Assembly: GCA_051122655.1 (NCBI GenBank)
Contig: CP182107.1
Location: forward strand, 434,001-498,000
Length of the DNA stretch: 64,000 bases
Reading direction: 5' to 3'
Source of the DNA: Pasteurella sp030783905
Lineage (GTDB): Bacteria > Pseudomonadota > Gammaproteobacteria > Enterobacterales > Pasteurellaceae
Shown here: positions 26,225 through 35,222 of the stretch, one piece after another
Layout of the letters: each line of letters starts with the position of its first letter
Position numbering within the stretch: position 1 is the stretch's first letter
Program-made: the position numbers and the translations under genes
The notes under the pieces: model-generated
Database searches by the model: none
What the model was told of the DNA's origin: nothing
What the model saw: the letters and a program-made list of their open reading frames with translations, nothing else

Positions 26225-28333
26225 ATGCGTGAAATTAAATTAAATAAACCGACGGTTTCACCTTATGCAGAAAAATTAATTTTAAAAATTTTATTTGAAC
26301 ATAATCAAATTAATAAATTGATCAGAAGAAATGATTATTATTCTGATGATTTGGCGAGTGCTTTGGGATTACCTGAAGAAGATGATTTATTAGTGACAAC
26401 AGATGAAACATCAAGCAAAGCATCAGGTGTGTTTGGCACGCAGTCCATTAAGCCAACCGTCACAAAGTTACTTAAAGCACGTTATCAAAAAATTAAAGCA
26501 CTTCCATTGATTACTCCTGATTATTTGGCAGTCGCTTATGACAATTTGCATAGAATGCAGCGATATTTGGAACTGAATGAAGCAGAATTTGCCATTTTAC
26601 AATTATCTATGCATATTCGGGCGGAAAAGGCACTCGAAGTGGGGCTAGAGTTGCTCGGTAGTGCAGATTTAAGCACGTCTTGTCGTATTATCGCTAGCTT
26701 ATTAGGCATATCCAAAACGAAAGTGATAAGTGCGGTGAGTAAAGCAAACAAATTAATCAGTTATGGATTAATGGGTAAAAGTCGATCTTATTATTCTGAT
26801 GTTGATGATCACATTGAATGGGGCGATACCCTAGATCTTGATGAGTTTTTATTATTTGAATTAAACGAAGATACGCTTTTAACAAAATGCTTGAGGGTTG
26901 CTCAAAACGCCTCTTTAACCTTAAGCCATTTTGAACATATTAGCGATATGCGGAATATGCTATTAGATTATTTGAAAGAGACGGTTCATTGTCAGAAAAA
27001 AGGCGTCAATATTCTACTTTATGGTTTGCCGGGAACAGGAAAAACGGAATTGGCTATTTTGCTTGCACAAAGTTTAACGCTTCCTTGTTATTTTTTGCAT
27101 CATGAAGACAGTGATGGGGAGGTGATTAATGGTGAAAAGCGTTTGAATCGTTGTCATCTTGCTCAAATGTTATTGAAAGGGCGAAAATCATTGATCATTT
27201 TTGATGAAGTAGAGGATGTGTTTTCTAGTGGCTTTTTTGAACGGTCAGTTGCACAAAAACACAAAGCTTGGGTGAACCATTTTTTAGAAAATAACAGCAC
27301 GCCAATGATTTGGATTTCTAATTCGGTGAAGGGGATTGATCCTGCTTATTTACGCCGTTTTGATCTCATTTTTGAAATGCCACAATTACCGATTCATTAT
27401 CGGCAAGCGCTCATCCGTGAGCAGGCGGTAGAAACATTATCAGAAGCAGAGATTCGTTATTTTTCGCAGATCCCTAATTTATCCCCCGCAGTGCTAACAA
27501 AAGGTCTTAAGGTGGTGAAGCATTTAAAACAGCAAGATCCGCAGCTGAATGTTTCTGAAAAATTGTTGGCGATATTTAACCAGACTTTACAGGCTCAAGG
27601 CTATAAAAAAGCTTTCCCAATACCTGCACAAAAACTTGATTATTCCCTTGATTATGTGACGTGTACACAAGATTTACACCAAATTAGCGAAGGATTGCGA
27701 AAATCGAAACAGGGACGCATTTGTTGTTACGGTCCGCCAGGCACGGGGAAAACGGCTTGGGCTGAATGGTTAGCCACGTTATTAGATATGCCGTTGTTGC
27801 TCTGTCAAGGATCGGATTTATTGAGCCCTTATGTGGGGGAAACCGAGCAAAAAATTGCGAAAGTGTTTGAACAAGCGAAACAGGAAAATCGCTTGTTGGT
27901 GCTGGATGAAGTGGATACGTTTTTATTTGCACGAGAAGCTGGGCAGCATAGTTGGGAGCATAGCCGAGTGAATGAAATGCTGACTCAAATTGAGCGTTTT
28001 GAGGGAGTAATGGTGGTATCGACCAATTTAATGGCGGGGCTTGATCCTGCGGCATTGCGTCGTTTTGATTTAAAATTGCATTTTGATTATTTGCAACAGG
28101 AACAGATTAAGGCATTAGCACACACGCAAGTCAAAAAATTAGGTTTACCGAAATTGATGGAGTCCGACATCACGCGTTTGCAAAAATTAACGATGCTTAC
28201 TTTAGGTGATTTTGCTTTGGTTGCCCGTCGACATCATTTTTGTGCGTTTGAAACGGTACAGGATTGGATCAAGGCGTTAGAGGAAGAGTGTATGATGAAA
28301 CAAGGGACAAAGAAAAACACGATTGGTTTCTAA
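26225..28333 (+). CDS. Tandem AAA+ ATPase
   Basis: 702 residues from the ATG at 26225, which follows AGGAGAGG by four bases; a GTG at 26198 in the same frame has no such site. Residues 1-230 are an all-helical N-terminal region. AAA module 1: Walker A GLPGTGKT (267-274), Walker B SLIIFDEVED, and RRFDLIFE as the arginine region. AAA module 2: GPPGTGKT (503-510), LLVLDEVDTF and DPAALRRFDLKL. Resembles VAT/CDC48-like or ClpX-like remodelling ATPases of bacterial accessory regions; substrate unknown. It shares the palindromic promoter with the LRR gene 8 kb away. An uptake signal is at 26728-26736. Confidence 0.85.
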   Translation: MREIKLNKPTVSPYAEKLILKILFEHNQINKLIRRNDYYSDDLASALGLPEEDDLLVTTDETSSKASGVFGTQSIKPTVTKLLKARYQKIKALPLITPDYLAVAYDNLHRMQRYLELNEAEFAILQLSMHIRAEKALEVGLELLGSADLSTSCRIIASLLGISKTKVISAVSKANKLISYGLMGKSRSYYSDVDDHIEWGDTLDLDEFLLFELNEDTLLTKCLRVAQNASLTLSHFEHISDMRNMLLDYLKETVHCQKKGVNILLYGLPGTGKTELAILLAQSLTLPCYFLHHEDSDGEVINGEKRLNRCHLAQMLLKGRKSLIIFDEVEDVFSSGFFERSVAQKHKAWVNHFLENNSTPMIWISNSVKGIDPAYLRRFDLIFEMPQLPIHYRQALIREQAVETLSEAEIRYFSQIPNLSPAVLTKGLKVVKHLKQQDPQLNVSEKLLAIFNQTLQAQGYKKAFPIPAQKLDYSLDYVTCTQDLHQISEGLRKSKQGRICCYGPPGTGKTAWAEWLATLLDMPLLLCQGSDLLSPYVGETEQKIAKVFEQAKQENRLLVLDEVDTFLFAREAGQHSWEHSRVNEMLTQIERFEGVMVVSTNLMAGLDPAALRRFDLKLHFDYLQQEQIKALAHTQVKKLGLPKLMESDITRLQKLTMLTLGDFALVARRHHFCAFETVQDWIKALEEECMMKQGTKKNTIGF

Positions 28334-28352
28334 GTTGAACCTTCACAAGATA

Positions 28353-28379
28353 AAAAGAAGATCGGAATGATCTTCTTTT
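28353..28379. terminator. Bidirectional terminator between the AAA+ gene and phoR
   Basis: AAAAGAAGATC (28353-28363) and GATCTTCTTTT (28369-28379) form an 11-bp perfect stem with A- and T-runs on both sides. Confidence 0.88.
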
Positions 28380-28382
28380 GGT

Positions 28383-29681
28383 TTATTCCGTTTTTGGGCG
28401 AGCACACAATAACTTCTTCGGCAGAATAAAAGAAAAACAGCTCCCTTCGCCTTCTTTACTTTCAATCTCAAGTTGGGAATGATGATGTTCAAGGGCATGT
28501 TTGACAATCGCTAAGCCTAAACCGTGGCCACCTGTTTGGTTGCTACGGGATTCATCAACACGGTAAAAACGCTCAGTTAAATGATATAAGTGATGCTCTG
28601 CAATACCTATACCATTATCAGATACACTAAATTTTGCCCCCTCGGTACAGTATTGCCAGCTGACATTGATTTGGCAATGTTCACCAGAATGCTTGATGGC
28701 ATTATAAATGAGGTTTGAAACCGCACTTTGTAACTGACTTTCATCCCCTAATATATAAATATCTGGTTCAATCTCAAAGTGGATGTGATGATGAGAGTGA
28801 TTTAAAAAGTTAGCGTTTTCTTTTAAGTTTAAAATCAAGCGTGACATATTGACGGGCTGATGTTCCTGATTAGATGAGCTTTCAATTTTTGCCAACACAT
28901 TGAGCTGTTGCAGTAAATTTGCCATTCGCTGGCTTTGTGCTTGCATGGCTTGGATGGCTTTTTGTGCTAATGGGCTGTGATCTTTTTCTGCTTCCAGTAA
29001 TTCTAAGTAACCTTGTAGTACCGTCAACGGGGTACGTAATTCATGGTTGATATTCGATAAGAATGTTTGACGAGAATACAATAATCGAATCATTTGTGTA
29101 ACATCGCGAGCAATAATTACACGCGATTCATTATCATAATGGTTAATATTGATCTCAATATAGCGATGTTCATTGGTGAGCAACACTAAAGGGCGTTTGC
29201 GCGTGGTTTGATAAAAGTAGTGTTTAAACTCGTTGTAAAAAATAACATTAAAGATACTTTTACTGTTTATTTTCTTGCTCCAATAGAATAAGAACATTTC
29301 TTGTGAGGCATTATTGCACCATGAAATAGTCCCTTGGTTATCACAAATGATGATGGCATCGGGAAGGTATTGAATATTTTTATTTAATTTGGACAGTAAA
29401 CGTAAGGTTTTAATCTTTTCCCTACGATTTTTACTTTTATAGTAGGCCGTGGTTTGGGAAATATTATCAAGTAGATGTGTTTTTTTTAAGTTATCTTTAA
29501 CATCTGGATTGAGCATTTTAAGCAGTTTAAATTCATTATAATGATGAAAAATTAAAAAACAGAGCAGAACAGCAATAAACCAAAATGCAAAGGATTGGGC
29601 AAAATAAGAAAAGAGGCTAGCGATCAGTAGGCTTATTGCTAATTCGATAAAAAAATATTTAATTGAAAAAGTTCTTCTCAT
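28383..29681 (-). CDS. phoR: Phosphate regulon sensor histidine kinase
   Basis: 432 residues. Two N-terminal membrane segments (residues 10-30 and 32-45), a PAS-like region around DAIIICDNQGTISWCNNASQ, then the kinase: H box NINHELRTPLTVL, N box SNLIYNAIKHS, G1 VSDNGIGIA, G2 GGHGLGLAIV. PhoR lacks a real periplasmic domain and reads phosphate through the Pst transporter. The start overlaps the phoB stop by four bases (ATGA), so the two are translationally coupled. No phoU gene is seen in this cluster. Confidence 0.93.
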   Translation of the reverse strand: MRRTFSIKYFFIELAISLLIASLFSYFAQSFAFWFIAVLLCFLIFHHYNEFKLLKMLNPDVKDNLKKTHLLDNISQTTAYYKSKNRREKIKTLRLLSKLNKNIQYLPDAIIICDNQGTISWCNNASQEMFLFYWSKKINSKSIFNVIFYNEFKHYFYQTTRKRPLVLLTNEHRYIEININHYDNESRVIIARDVTQMIRLLYSRQTFLSNINHELRTPLTVLQGYLELLEAEKDHSPLAQKAIQAMQAQSQRMANLLQQLNVLAKIESSSNQEHQPVNMSRLILNLKENANFLNHSHHHIHFEIEPDIYILGDESQLQSAVSNLIYNAIKHSGEHCQINVSWQYCTEGAKFSVSDNGIGIAEHHLYHLTERFYRVDESRSNQTGGHGLGLAIVKHALEHHHSQLEIESKEGEGSCFSFILPKKLLCARPKTE

Positions 29682-30373
29682 TTTAGATCGTCCGTAAAAT
29701 GGTGAGAAAAACGATAACCTGCCCCACGCACAGTTTGGATATAGCGATCAAATCCATATTGCTCAAGGCTTTTACGTAAGCGACGAATATAGCTATCTAC
29801 GGTTCGGTCTTCTACATAAATATCATTGCCCCAAATAAAGTCTAATAGCTGTTCACGCGTATAGACTTTTTCCGGGTGGGTCATGAGAAATTTAAGCAGT
29901 TTAAATTCTGTGGAACTGAGGTTAATCACCTTTTTTTGATAGCTGACACGTAAGGCATCTTGATCCAAGGTCAATCCGTCGATCTCAATGCTATTCTGAC
30001 TTTGTTCATAAACGCGTCGGATCACGGCTTCAATTCTAGCAAGTAAGATTTTAGGGGAGAAAGGTTTGGTGATGTAGTCATCCGCGCCCGTATTTAAGCA
30101 GGTAATACAATCTTCTTCCTCACTCCGCGCGGTGAGCATGATGACGGGGATACGCTCGGTGTCTGCTTGTTTTTTTAAAAACTGAATGAATTGGATCCCT
30201 GAACGGCCAGGCAACATCCAGTCTAATAAAATGAGTTGAGGTTTTTCTGCTAATTTTTTGACCGCACTTTGATAGTCTTCGGCTTCAATAATGTCATAAC
30301 CTTGTTGTGTTAAGAATAGGCTGATCATTTCTCGAATCGCACTTTCATCTTCCACCACCAGTATTTTTGTCAT
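29678..30373 (-). CDS. phoB: Phosphate regulon response regulator
   Basis: 231 residues. Receiver domain with acidic pocket EDES at the N terminus, phospho-acceptor in LLDWMLPG (Asp about 51-53) and TKPF lysine; OmpR-type winged helix at the C terminus (SSTEFKLLKFLMTHPEKVYT, then DRTVDSYIRRLRKSL). It binds PHO boxes such as the one before pstS. It lies 127 bp after pstB, with a hairpin between, so it is probably reached by readthrough from the pst operon. Confidence 0.95.
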   Translation of the reverse strand: MTKILVVEDESAIREMISLFLTQQGYDIIEAEDYQSAVKKLAEKPQLILLDWMLPGRSGIQFIQFLKKQADTERIPVIMLTARSEEEDCITCLNTGADDYITKPFSPKILLARIEAVIRRVYEQSQNSIEIDGLTLDQDALRVSYQKKVINLSSTEFKLLKFLMTHPEKVYTREQLLDFIWGNDIYVEDRTVDSYIRRLRKSLEQYGFDRYIQTVRGAGYRFSHHFTDDLK

Positions 30374-30412
30374 ATGCGCCTCACGTTATACCATGTATAG
30401 GGGGAGGAAACA

Positions 30413-30438
30413 TTATCCTCATCTAAAAATGAGGATAA
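30413..30438 (-). other. Intercistronic hairpin between pstB and phoB
   Basis: TTATCCTCAT (30413-30422) and ATGAGGATAA (30429-30438), a 10-bp perfect stem without a T-run. More likely an mRNA-stabilising or attenuating structure than a full terminator; it may lower phoBR expression relative to pst. Confidence 0.55.
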
Positions 30439-30500
30439 GTTCATAATCTGTTTGATTTTAATTAAAATTAGACGAGATGCAATTTGATTTTGTTGGTTTT

Positions 30501-31280
30501 TTATCCCATGCGACCTTTGATATAGTCTTCGGTGCGTTGAAGTCTTGGTTTATCGAAGATTTTTGGGGTTTCATCAAATTCAATTAACTCGCCCAGATAC
30601 ATAAAGGCGGTGTAATCAGAACAACGGGCCGCTTGTTGCATATTATGAGTGACCATCGCAACGGTATAATCGTGTTTGAGTTCTGAAATTAATTCCTCGA
30701 TTTTTGCGGTCGAAATCGGATCGAGTGCGGAACAAGGCTCATCAAGGAGTAACACTTCGGGTTTAATTGCAATACCGCGTGCGATACATAAGCGTTGTTG
30801 TTGTCCACCCGACAAGCTGTCGCCACTCTGATTTAATTTGTCTTTGACTTCATTCCATAATGCCGCTTTGGTTAATGCCCATTCTACGCGGTCATTGAGT
30901 TCGGACTTAGTTAATTTTTCAAATAAACGGATCCCAAATGCCACATTGTCATAAATAGACATCGGGAAGGGCGTCGGTTTTTGGAAGACCATGCCCACTT
31001 TGGCGCGAATAAGTGAAATATCCATCGGTGATGTTAATAAATTTTCACCATCTAATTTAATCTCGCCAGTAGCATATTGATTTGGGTAAAGCTCAAAAAT
31101 TCGGTTAAAGGAACGAAGCAAGGTTGATTTACCACAGCCAGAAGGACCAATAAAGGCGGTCACTTTGTGTTTAGCAATGCGCATATTGATATTTTTTAAC
31201 GCATGAAAATCAGCATAGTGGAAATTGAGGTTATTCACTTCTAATTTTGTATCTTCTAGTTTGACAATTTGAGTATTCAT
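30501..31280 (-). CDS. pstB: Phosphate ABC transporter ATPase
   Basis: 259 residues from the ATG at 31280, preceded by GGGAGA at the right distance; an ATG at 31295 lacks a site. Walker A GPSGCGKS, signature LSGGQQQRLCIARG, Walker B VLLLDEPCSALDP, and the PstB-specific FHALKNIN and KPTPFPMSIYDN. It powers high-affinity phosphate import through PstA/PstC in the inner membrane. Confidence 0.96.
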   Translation of the reverse strand: MNTQIVKLEDTKLEVNNLNFHYADFHALKNINMRIAKHKVTAFIGPSGCGKSTLLRSFNRIFELYPNQYATGEIKLDGENLLTSPMDISLIRAKVGMVFQKPTPFPMSIYDNVAFGIRLFEKLTKSELNDRVEWALTKAALWNEVKDKLNQSGDSLSGGQQQRLCIARGIAIKPEVLLLDEPCSALDPISTAKIEELISELKHDYTVAMVTHNMQQAARCSDYTAFMYLGELIEFDETPKIFDKPRLQRTEDYIKGRMG

Positions 31281-31297
31281 CTTGGTTTCTCCCATTT

Positions 31298-32140
31298 TTA
31301 TTTCGATTTCTGTGGAAAGAAAAGGCGTGCAAAAATATTAAGCAGTAAAACAAATAAGGTAATTAAGGTTGCCCCTGCCCAAGCCAGTTCGTTCCAGTCT
31401 TGGAATGGACTCGCAGCAAATTGGTAGATCACAATGGGGATATTGGCCATGGGGCCATTCATATCAAAGGAAATAAATTGATTTGAGAGGGCAGTAAAGA
31501 GTAATGGCGCCGTTTCCCCTGAAATACGGGCAATGGATAATAGTACCCCAGTCAAGATCCCCGCACGCGCAGAACGATAACAGATCATGGTAATCACTCG
31601 CCATTGTGGACAGCCTAAGGAGGCAGCGGCTTCACGTAAATTATTCGGTACAAGATTAAGCATATTATCGGTTGTCCGGACGACCACGGGAATAATAATG
31701 ATGGCTAAGGCAAATGCACCAGCCCAACCGGAATAGTGTTTGACTTGTGACACATAAATAGCATAAATAAATAGCCCAATCACGATAGAAGGAGCGGAAA
31801 GTAGTACATCGTTTAAAAACCGCGTCACTTTGGCTAATTGGCTATAACGGCCATATTCTGCAAGGTAAGTACCCGCGAGAATACCGATAGGGGTGCCAAT
31901 CAACGTACTGACGATAATCATCAGGATTGAACCAATAATGGCATTCAGTAAACCGCCTTTTTCACCGGGACCGGGTGTTTTTTCTACCAAAAGCTCAATG
32001 GATAGCGCCGGAATGCCTTTCGTAATTAAGGTAAACAAAATCCAACATAGCCAAAATAAGCCAAAGAAAACGGCAAGACATGACAGGGTAAGCATCAGCT
32101 TATTTTTCAGTTTACGGCAATGGAAATGGGTTTTACACAT
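31298..32140 (-). CDS. pstA: Phosphate ABC transporter permease
   Basis: 280 residues with six membrane segments. The EAA-like loop NNLREAAASLGCPQWRVI contacts PstB; KTPGPGEKGGLLNAIIGS is typical of PstA. Its ATG follows the pstC stop with no gap, so the two subunits are translated together. Confidence 0.95.
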   Translation of the reverse strand: MCKTHFHCRKLKNKLMLTLSCLAVFFGLFWLCWILFTLITKGIPALSIELLVEKTPGPGEKGGLLNAIIGSILMIIVSTLIGTPIGILAGTYLAEYGRYSQLAKVTRFLNDVLLSAPSIVIGLFIYAIYVSQVKHYSGWAGAFALAIIIIPVVVRTTDNMLNLVPNNLREAAASLGCPQWRVITMICYRSARAGILTGVLLSIARISGETAPLLFTALSNQFISFDMNGPMANIPIVIYQFAASPFQDWNELAWAGATLITLFVLLLNIFARLFFPQKSK

Positions 32141-33103
32141 TTATCTTCGTCCTTCTTTTTTCTCAATACGCAGAATTAATAATCGTGAAATGGATAACAC
32201 GACGGTGGTGATTAAAAAGAGAATTAAGCCTAATTCCATCAAGGCGGATTTTTGTAATCCACTGGCTTCGTTAAACTCATTAGCGATCGCGGAGGCAATT
32301 GAGGTTGATGGGGAAAATAAGGATTCTGGTAAATGGAAGGCATTGCCAATCACAAAGGTCACTGCCATGGTTTCGCCGAGTGCGCGCCCTAAGCCGAGCA
32401 TGATGCCACCAACAACCCCTGTTTTGGTATAGGGGAGTACCACTTTCCACATCACTTCCCACGTTGTGGATCCTAATCCATAAGCTGATTCTTTCAGAAT
32501 GGCTGGGACAATGGTGAACACATCGCGCATGACAGAGGCAATGAAGGGAATAATCATAATGGCTAAGACTAAGCCTGCTGTGAATAACCCAATGCCAAAA
32601 GGCGCACCCGCAAATAAATAACTGAGTATTGGCAAATCACCAAACCAGTCGATTAAGGCGGGTTGGATATGCTCTTGGAAAAGTGGCACAAAAATGAAGA
32701 GTCCCCACATACCATAAATAATCGAAGGAATTGCGGCGAGCATCTCAATGGCGGTGCCGATAGGACGTCGTAGCCATTCTGGTGCTAATTCAGTTAAAAA
32801 AATCGCAATACCAAAGGAAATGGGTACGGCGATAAGCAAGGCTAAAAATGAGGTAATTAACGTGCCTACAATGGGGATCAGGGCACCGTAACGTTCTTGA
32901 ACAGGGTTCCAATCATCTGACCATAAAAAAGAAAAACCAAATGATGTGATGGCATCCCAACTACCAAAGACTAAGGAAACCATCACGGCGGCAAGCAGTA
33001 AAAAGACGAACACCGCGAAAAAACGCGTGGTATGTTTAAAAAAGAGTTCAATAATATGATGATGTAAGCGGTCGGGTTCCGCTTGGGTTTTGTGTCGTGG
33101 CAT
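32141..33103 (-). CDS. pstC: Phosphate ABC transporter permease
   Basis: 320 residues, six membrane segments, with the coupling loop VPAILKESAYGLGSTTWEVM and SFLWSDDWNPVQERYGALIP, both typical of PstC. A GTG at 33109 is in frame, but AGAGGG five bases before the ATG at 33103 favours the latter. Confidence 0.95.
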   Translation of the reverse strand: MPRHKTQAEPDRLHHHIIELFFKHTTRFFAVFVFLLLAAVMVSLVFGSWDAITSFGFSFLWSDDWNPVQERYGALIPIVGTLITSFLALLIAVPISFGIAIFLTELAPEWLRRPIGTAIEMLAAIPSIIYGMWGLFIFVPLFQEHIQPALIDWFGDLPILSYLFAGAPFGIGLFTAGLVLAIMIIPFIASVMRDVFTIVPAILKESAYGLGSTTWEVMWKVVLPYTKTGVVGGIMLGLGRALGETMAVTFVIGNAFHLPESLFSPSTSIASAIANEFNEASGLQKSALMELGLILFLITTVVLSISRLLILRIEKKEGRR

Positions 33104-33133
33104 AATCACCCTCTTATCGTGATTGGATAAATA

Positions 33134-33155
33134 GGGCAGATGGTTTTATCTGCCC
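33134..33155 (-). other. Hairpin between pstS and pstC
   Basis: GGGCAGAT (33134-33141) and ATCTGCCC (33148-33155), followed on the minus strand by TATTTAT. A partial terminator here would let more pstS than pstCAB be made, as usual for binding-protein genes. Confidence 0.6.
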
Positions 33156-33166
33156 TCTGCATTTCA

Positions 33167-34201
33167 TTATTGCCAAAGCGTTTTTCCGTCACTGGATTTC
33201 ACATCTGTTTTCCATTGTGCTTGGATTTTTTGTATCACTTCCTCTGGGAGCGGAACATAATCCAATTCCGTTGCCGCCACTTTCCCTTGCTTGAAGGCCC
33301 AATCAAAGAAATCAAAGACAGCTTTCGTGGTCTCTGGTTTGTCTGTATTTTTATGTAACAAGATGAAACTTGCCGCAGTCACAGGCCATGATTTTTCACC
33401 CCCTTCATTGGTCAAAATAACGCCCATTCCGACCGCACTTTCCCATTGTGCATTGGCTGCCGCTGCCATAAAGCTTTCCGCTGAAGGTTGCACAAATTGA
33501 CCCGCTTTATTTTGTAGTGATGCCCATGCAAGTTGGTTTTGTTTCGCGTACGCATATTCTACATAACCAATGGCGTATTTGATTTTGCTGACATAGGCTG
33601 CGACACCTTCGTTTCCTTTGCCACCTTGTCCTGTCGGCCATTTCACTGATTTACCTTGACCGACTTTGTCTTTCCATTCTGGAGACACTTTAGACAGATA
33701 ATTGGTCCAACCGAATGTGGTGCCCGAACCATCAGAACGATGGACTACGATAATGGCTTTATCGGGTAAATTGGTGCCTTGATTTAATGTGGCGATGGCG
33801 GGATCATTCCATTTTTTTATGTTGCCTAAGAAAATATTGGCGAGGACTTCACCAGAAAGTTTAAGCTGCCCTGCTTTCACTTCCGGTAAGTTCACCACCG
33901 GTACCGTTCCCCCAATAATGGCGGGAAACTGTAATAATTGATGTTGTGCTAACAGTTCTGCTTTCATCGGATCATCCGAAGCACCAAAATCAATCGTTTT
34001 GGCGATAATTTGTTGTTGACCACCACCCGATCCAATTGATTGGTAATTTACTTTATTACCTGTTTGTTTTTCATACATAGATGCCCATTTGGCATAGATT
34101 GGATACGGAAAAGAAGCGCCTGCACCAGTAATCGTTTGTGCGTTGGCGGTAAAAGCGAATGCAGCTAACAGAATAGCGCAAAGCATTGCACGTTTTGTCA
34201 T
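33167..34201 (-). CDS. pstS: Periplasmic phosphate-binding protein
   Basis: 344 residues with a signal peptide (residues 1-21, cleavage after TANA). Phosphate-binding loops GAGASFPYPIY, SIGSGGG, DFGASDDPM and RSDGSGTTFGW are all present. It delivers phosphate to PstC/PstA. First gene of the pst operon, directly behind the PHO box. Confidence 0.97.
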   Translation of the reverse strand: MTKRAMLCAILLAAFAFTANAQTITGAGASFPYPIYAKWASMYEKQTGNKVNYQSIGSGGGQQQIIAKTIDFGASDDPMKAELLAQHQLLQFPAIIGGTVPVVNLPEVKAGQLKLSGEVLANIFLGNIKKWNDPAIATLNQGTNLPDKAIIVVHRSDGSGTTFGWTNYLSKVSPEWKDKVGQGKSVKWPTGQGGKGNEGVAAYVSKIKYAIGYVEYAYAKQNQLAWASLQNKAGQFVQPSAESFMAAAANAQWESAVGMGVILTNEGGEKSWPVTAASFILLHKNTDKPETTKAVFDFFDWAFKQGKVAATELDYVPLPEEVIQKIQAQWKTDVKSSDGKTLWQ

Positions 34202-34255
34202 AGATCTTACTCCTTTGAGTGTCTTTCAATGACTACCATGTGGTAGCGACAGTGA

Positions 34256-34299
34256 TTGTAATAAGCAAATATGACAGTTTGATGACAGGTGCGTGACAG
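34256..34299 (-). promoter_or_regulatory. PHO box and promoter of the pst operon
   Basis: On the minus strand three CTGTCA-type heptamers occur 11 bp apart: CTGTCAC (34293-34299), CTGTCAT (34282-34288) and CTGTCAT (34271-34277). The PHO box consensus is two such repeats; three imply two overlapping PhoB dimers. A -10-like TACAAT is ten bases past the last repeat (34256-34261), the standard PhoB spacing. Confidence 0.9.
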
Positions 34300-34423
34300 A
34301 TGATAAGACAAAAAGTGCGGTGGTTTTGGTTAGATTTTTGGACACACGCAAGATGAGTAGATGATTTTATAATCAATCTTGATACAATTCATTTTTTCTA
34401 CCAAATTCGCCTTGAAACTTGTG

Positions 34424-34429
34424 TATAAT
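34424..34429 (+). promoter_or_regulatory. -10 element of the rlmE promoter
   Basis: TATAAT at 34424-34429, 40 bases before the rlmE start; a -35 is not obvious. Confidence 0.45.
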
Positions 34430-34469
34430 GCCCCATATTGAAAAAACATCTAAAAAATAGAAGAAGTTT

Positions 34470-35099
34470 ATGGGAAAGAAAAAACGTTCAGCGAGTTCTT
34501 CTCGTTGGCTAAATGAGCATTTTAAAGATCCGTTTGTCCAAAAAGCACATAAACAAAAATTGCGTTCACGTGCCTATTTTAAGTTAGATGAGATCCAACA
34601 AACTGACCGTTTATTCAAGCCAGGGATGACCGTAGTGGATTTAGGTGCAGCACCGGGGGGGTGGTCACAATATGTGGTCAGCCAAATTGGTGGCAGTGGT
34701 CGTATTATTGCTTGTGATATTTTGGAAATGGATCCCATTGTTGGGGTCGATTTTTTACAAGGCGATTTTCGTGATGAAAAAGTATTAGCTGCCTTATTAG
34801 CGCGTGTTGGTGAAGGTAAAGTGGACGTGGTGATGTCAGATATGGCACCGAATTTTAGTGGTATGCCGTCAGTGGACATTCCTCGTGCGATGTATTTAGT
34901 TGAACTCGCGTTAGATATGTGTAAACAAGTACTTGCGACGAAAGGCAGTTTTGTCGTAAAAGTTTTTCAGGGTGAAGGTTTTGATGAATACTTGAGAGAA
35001 ATTCGTTCTCTCTTTAGTGTTGTAAAAGTACGGAAACCTGAGGCTTCTCGAGGTCGTTCTCGTGAGGTGTATATTGTTGCAACAGGTTATAAAGGATAG
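34470..35099 (+). CDS. rlmE: 23S rRNA 2'-O-ribose methyltransferase (U2552)
   Basis: 209 residues. SAM-binding VVDLGAAPGGWSQYV near residue 55, and the K-D-K-E tetrad of RrmJ/FtsJ: the first Lys in RAYFKLDEIQ, Asp in MSDMAPNFSG, Lys in GSFVVKVFQGEG and Glu in KPEASRGRSREVY. It methylates the A-loop of 23S rRNA late in 50S assembly. Directly precedes ftsH, as in other gamma-proteobacteria. Confidence 0.96.
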   Translation: MGKKKRSASSSRWLNEHFKDPFVQKAHKQKLRSRAYFKLDEIQQTDRLFKPGMTVVDLGAAPGGWSQYVVSQIGGSGRIIACDILEMDPIVGVDFLQGDFRDEKVLAALLARVGEGKVDVVMSDMAPNFSGMPSVDIPRAMYLVELALDMCKQVLATKGSFVVKVFQGEGFDEYLREIRSLFSVVKVRKPEASRGRSREVYIVATGYKG

Positions 35100-35100
35100 G

Positions 35101-35125
35101 CTTACTTAAATTAAGTAAGTTTATT
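35101..35125 (+). terminator. Weak terminator after rlmE
   Basis: CTTACTT (35101-35107) and AAGTAAG (35113-35119), then TTTATT. AT-rich, so probably partial, letting some transcripts reach ftsH. Confidence 0.5.
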
Positions 35126-35222
35126 CGTTAATAACTATTAATGGGATAATTTCCAATTTCTTTACAGATATAGTAATCTTTAGCAACAAATTATTAACGT
35201 TAAACAATAAAGAGGTCAAACC

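Noticed and set aside
27684..28055. Minus-strand ORF inside the AAA+ gene
   Set aside because: It is opposite the conserved second AAA module and has no start signal.
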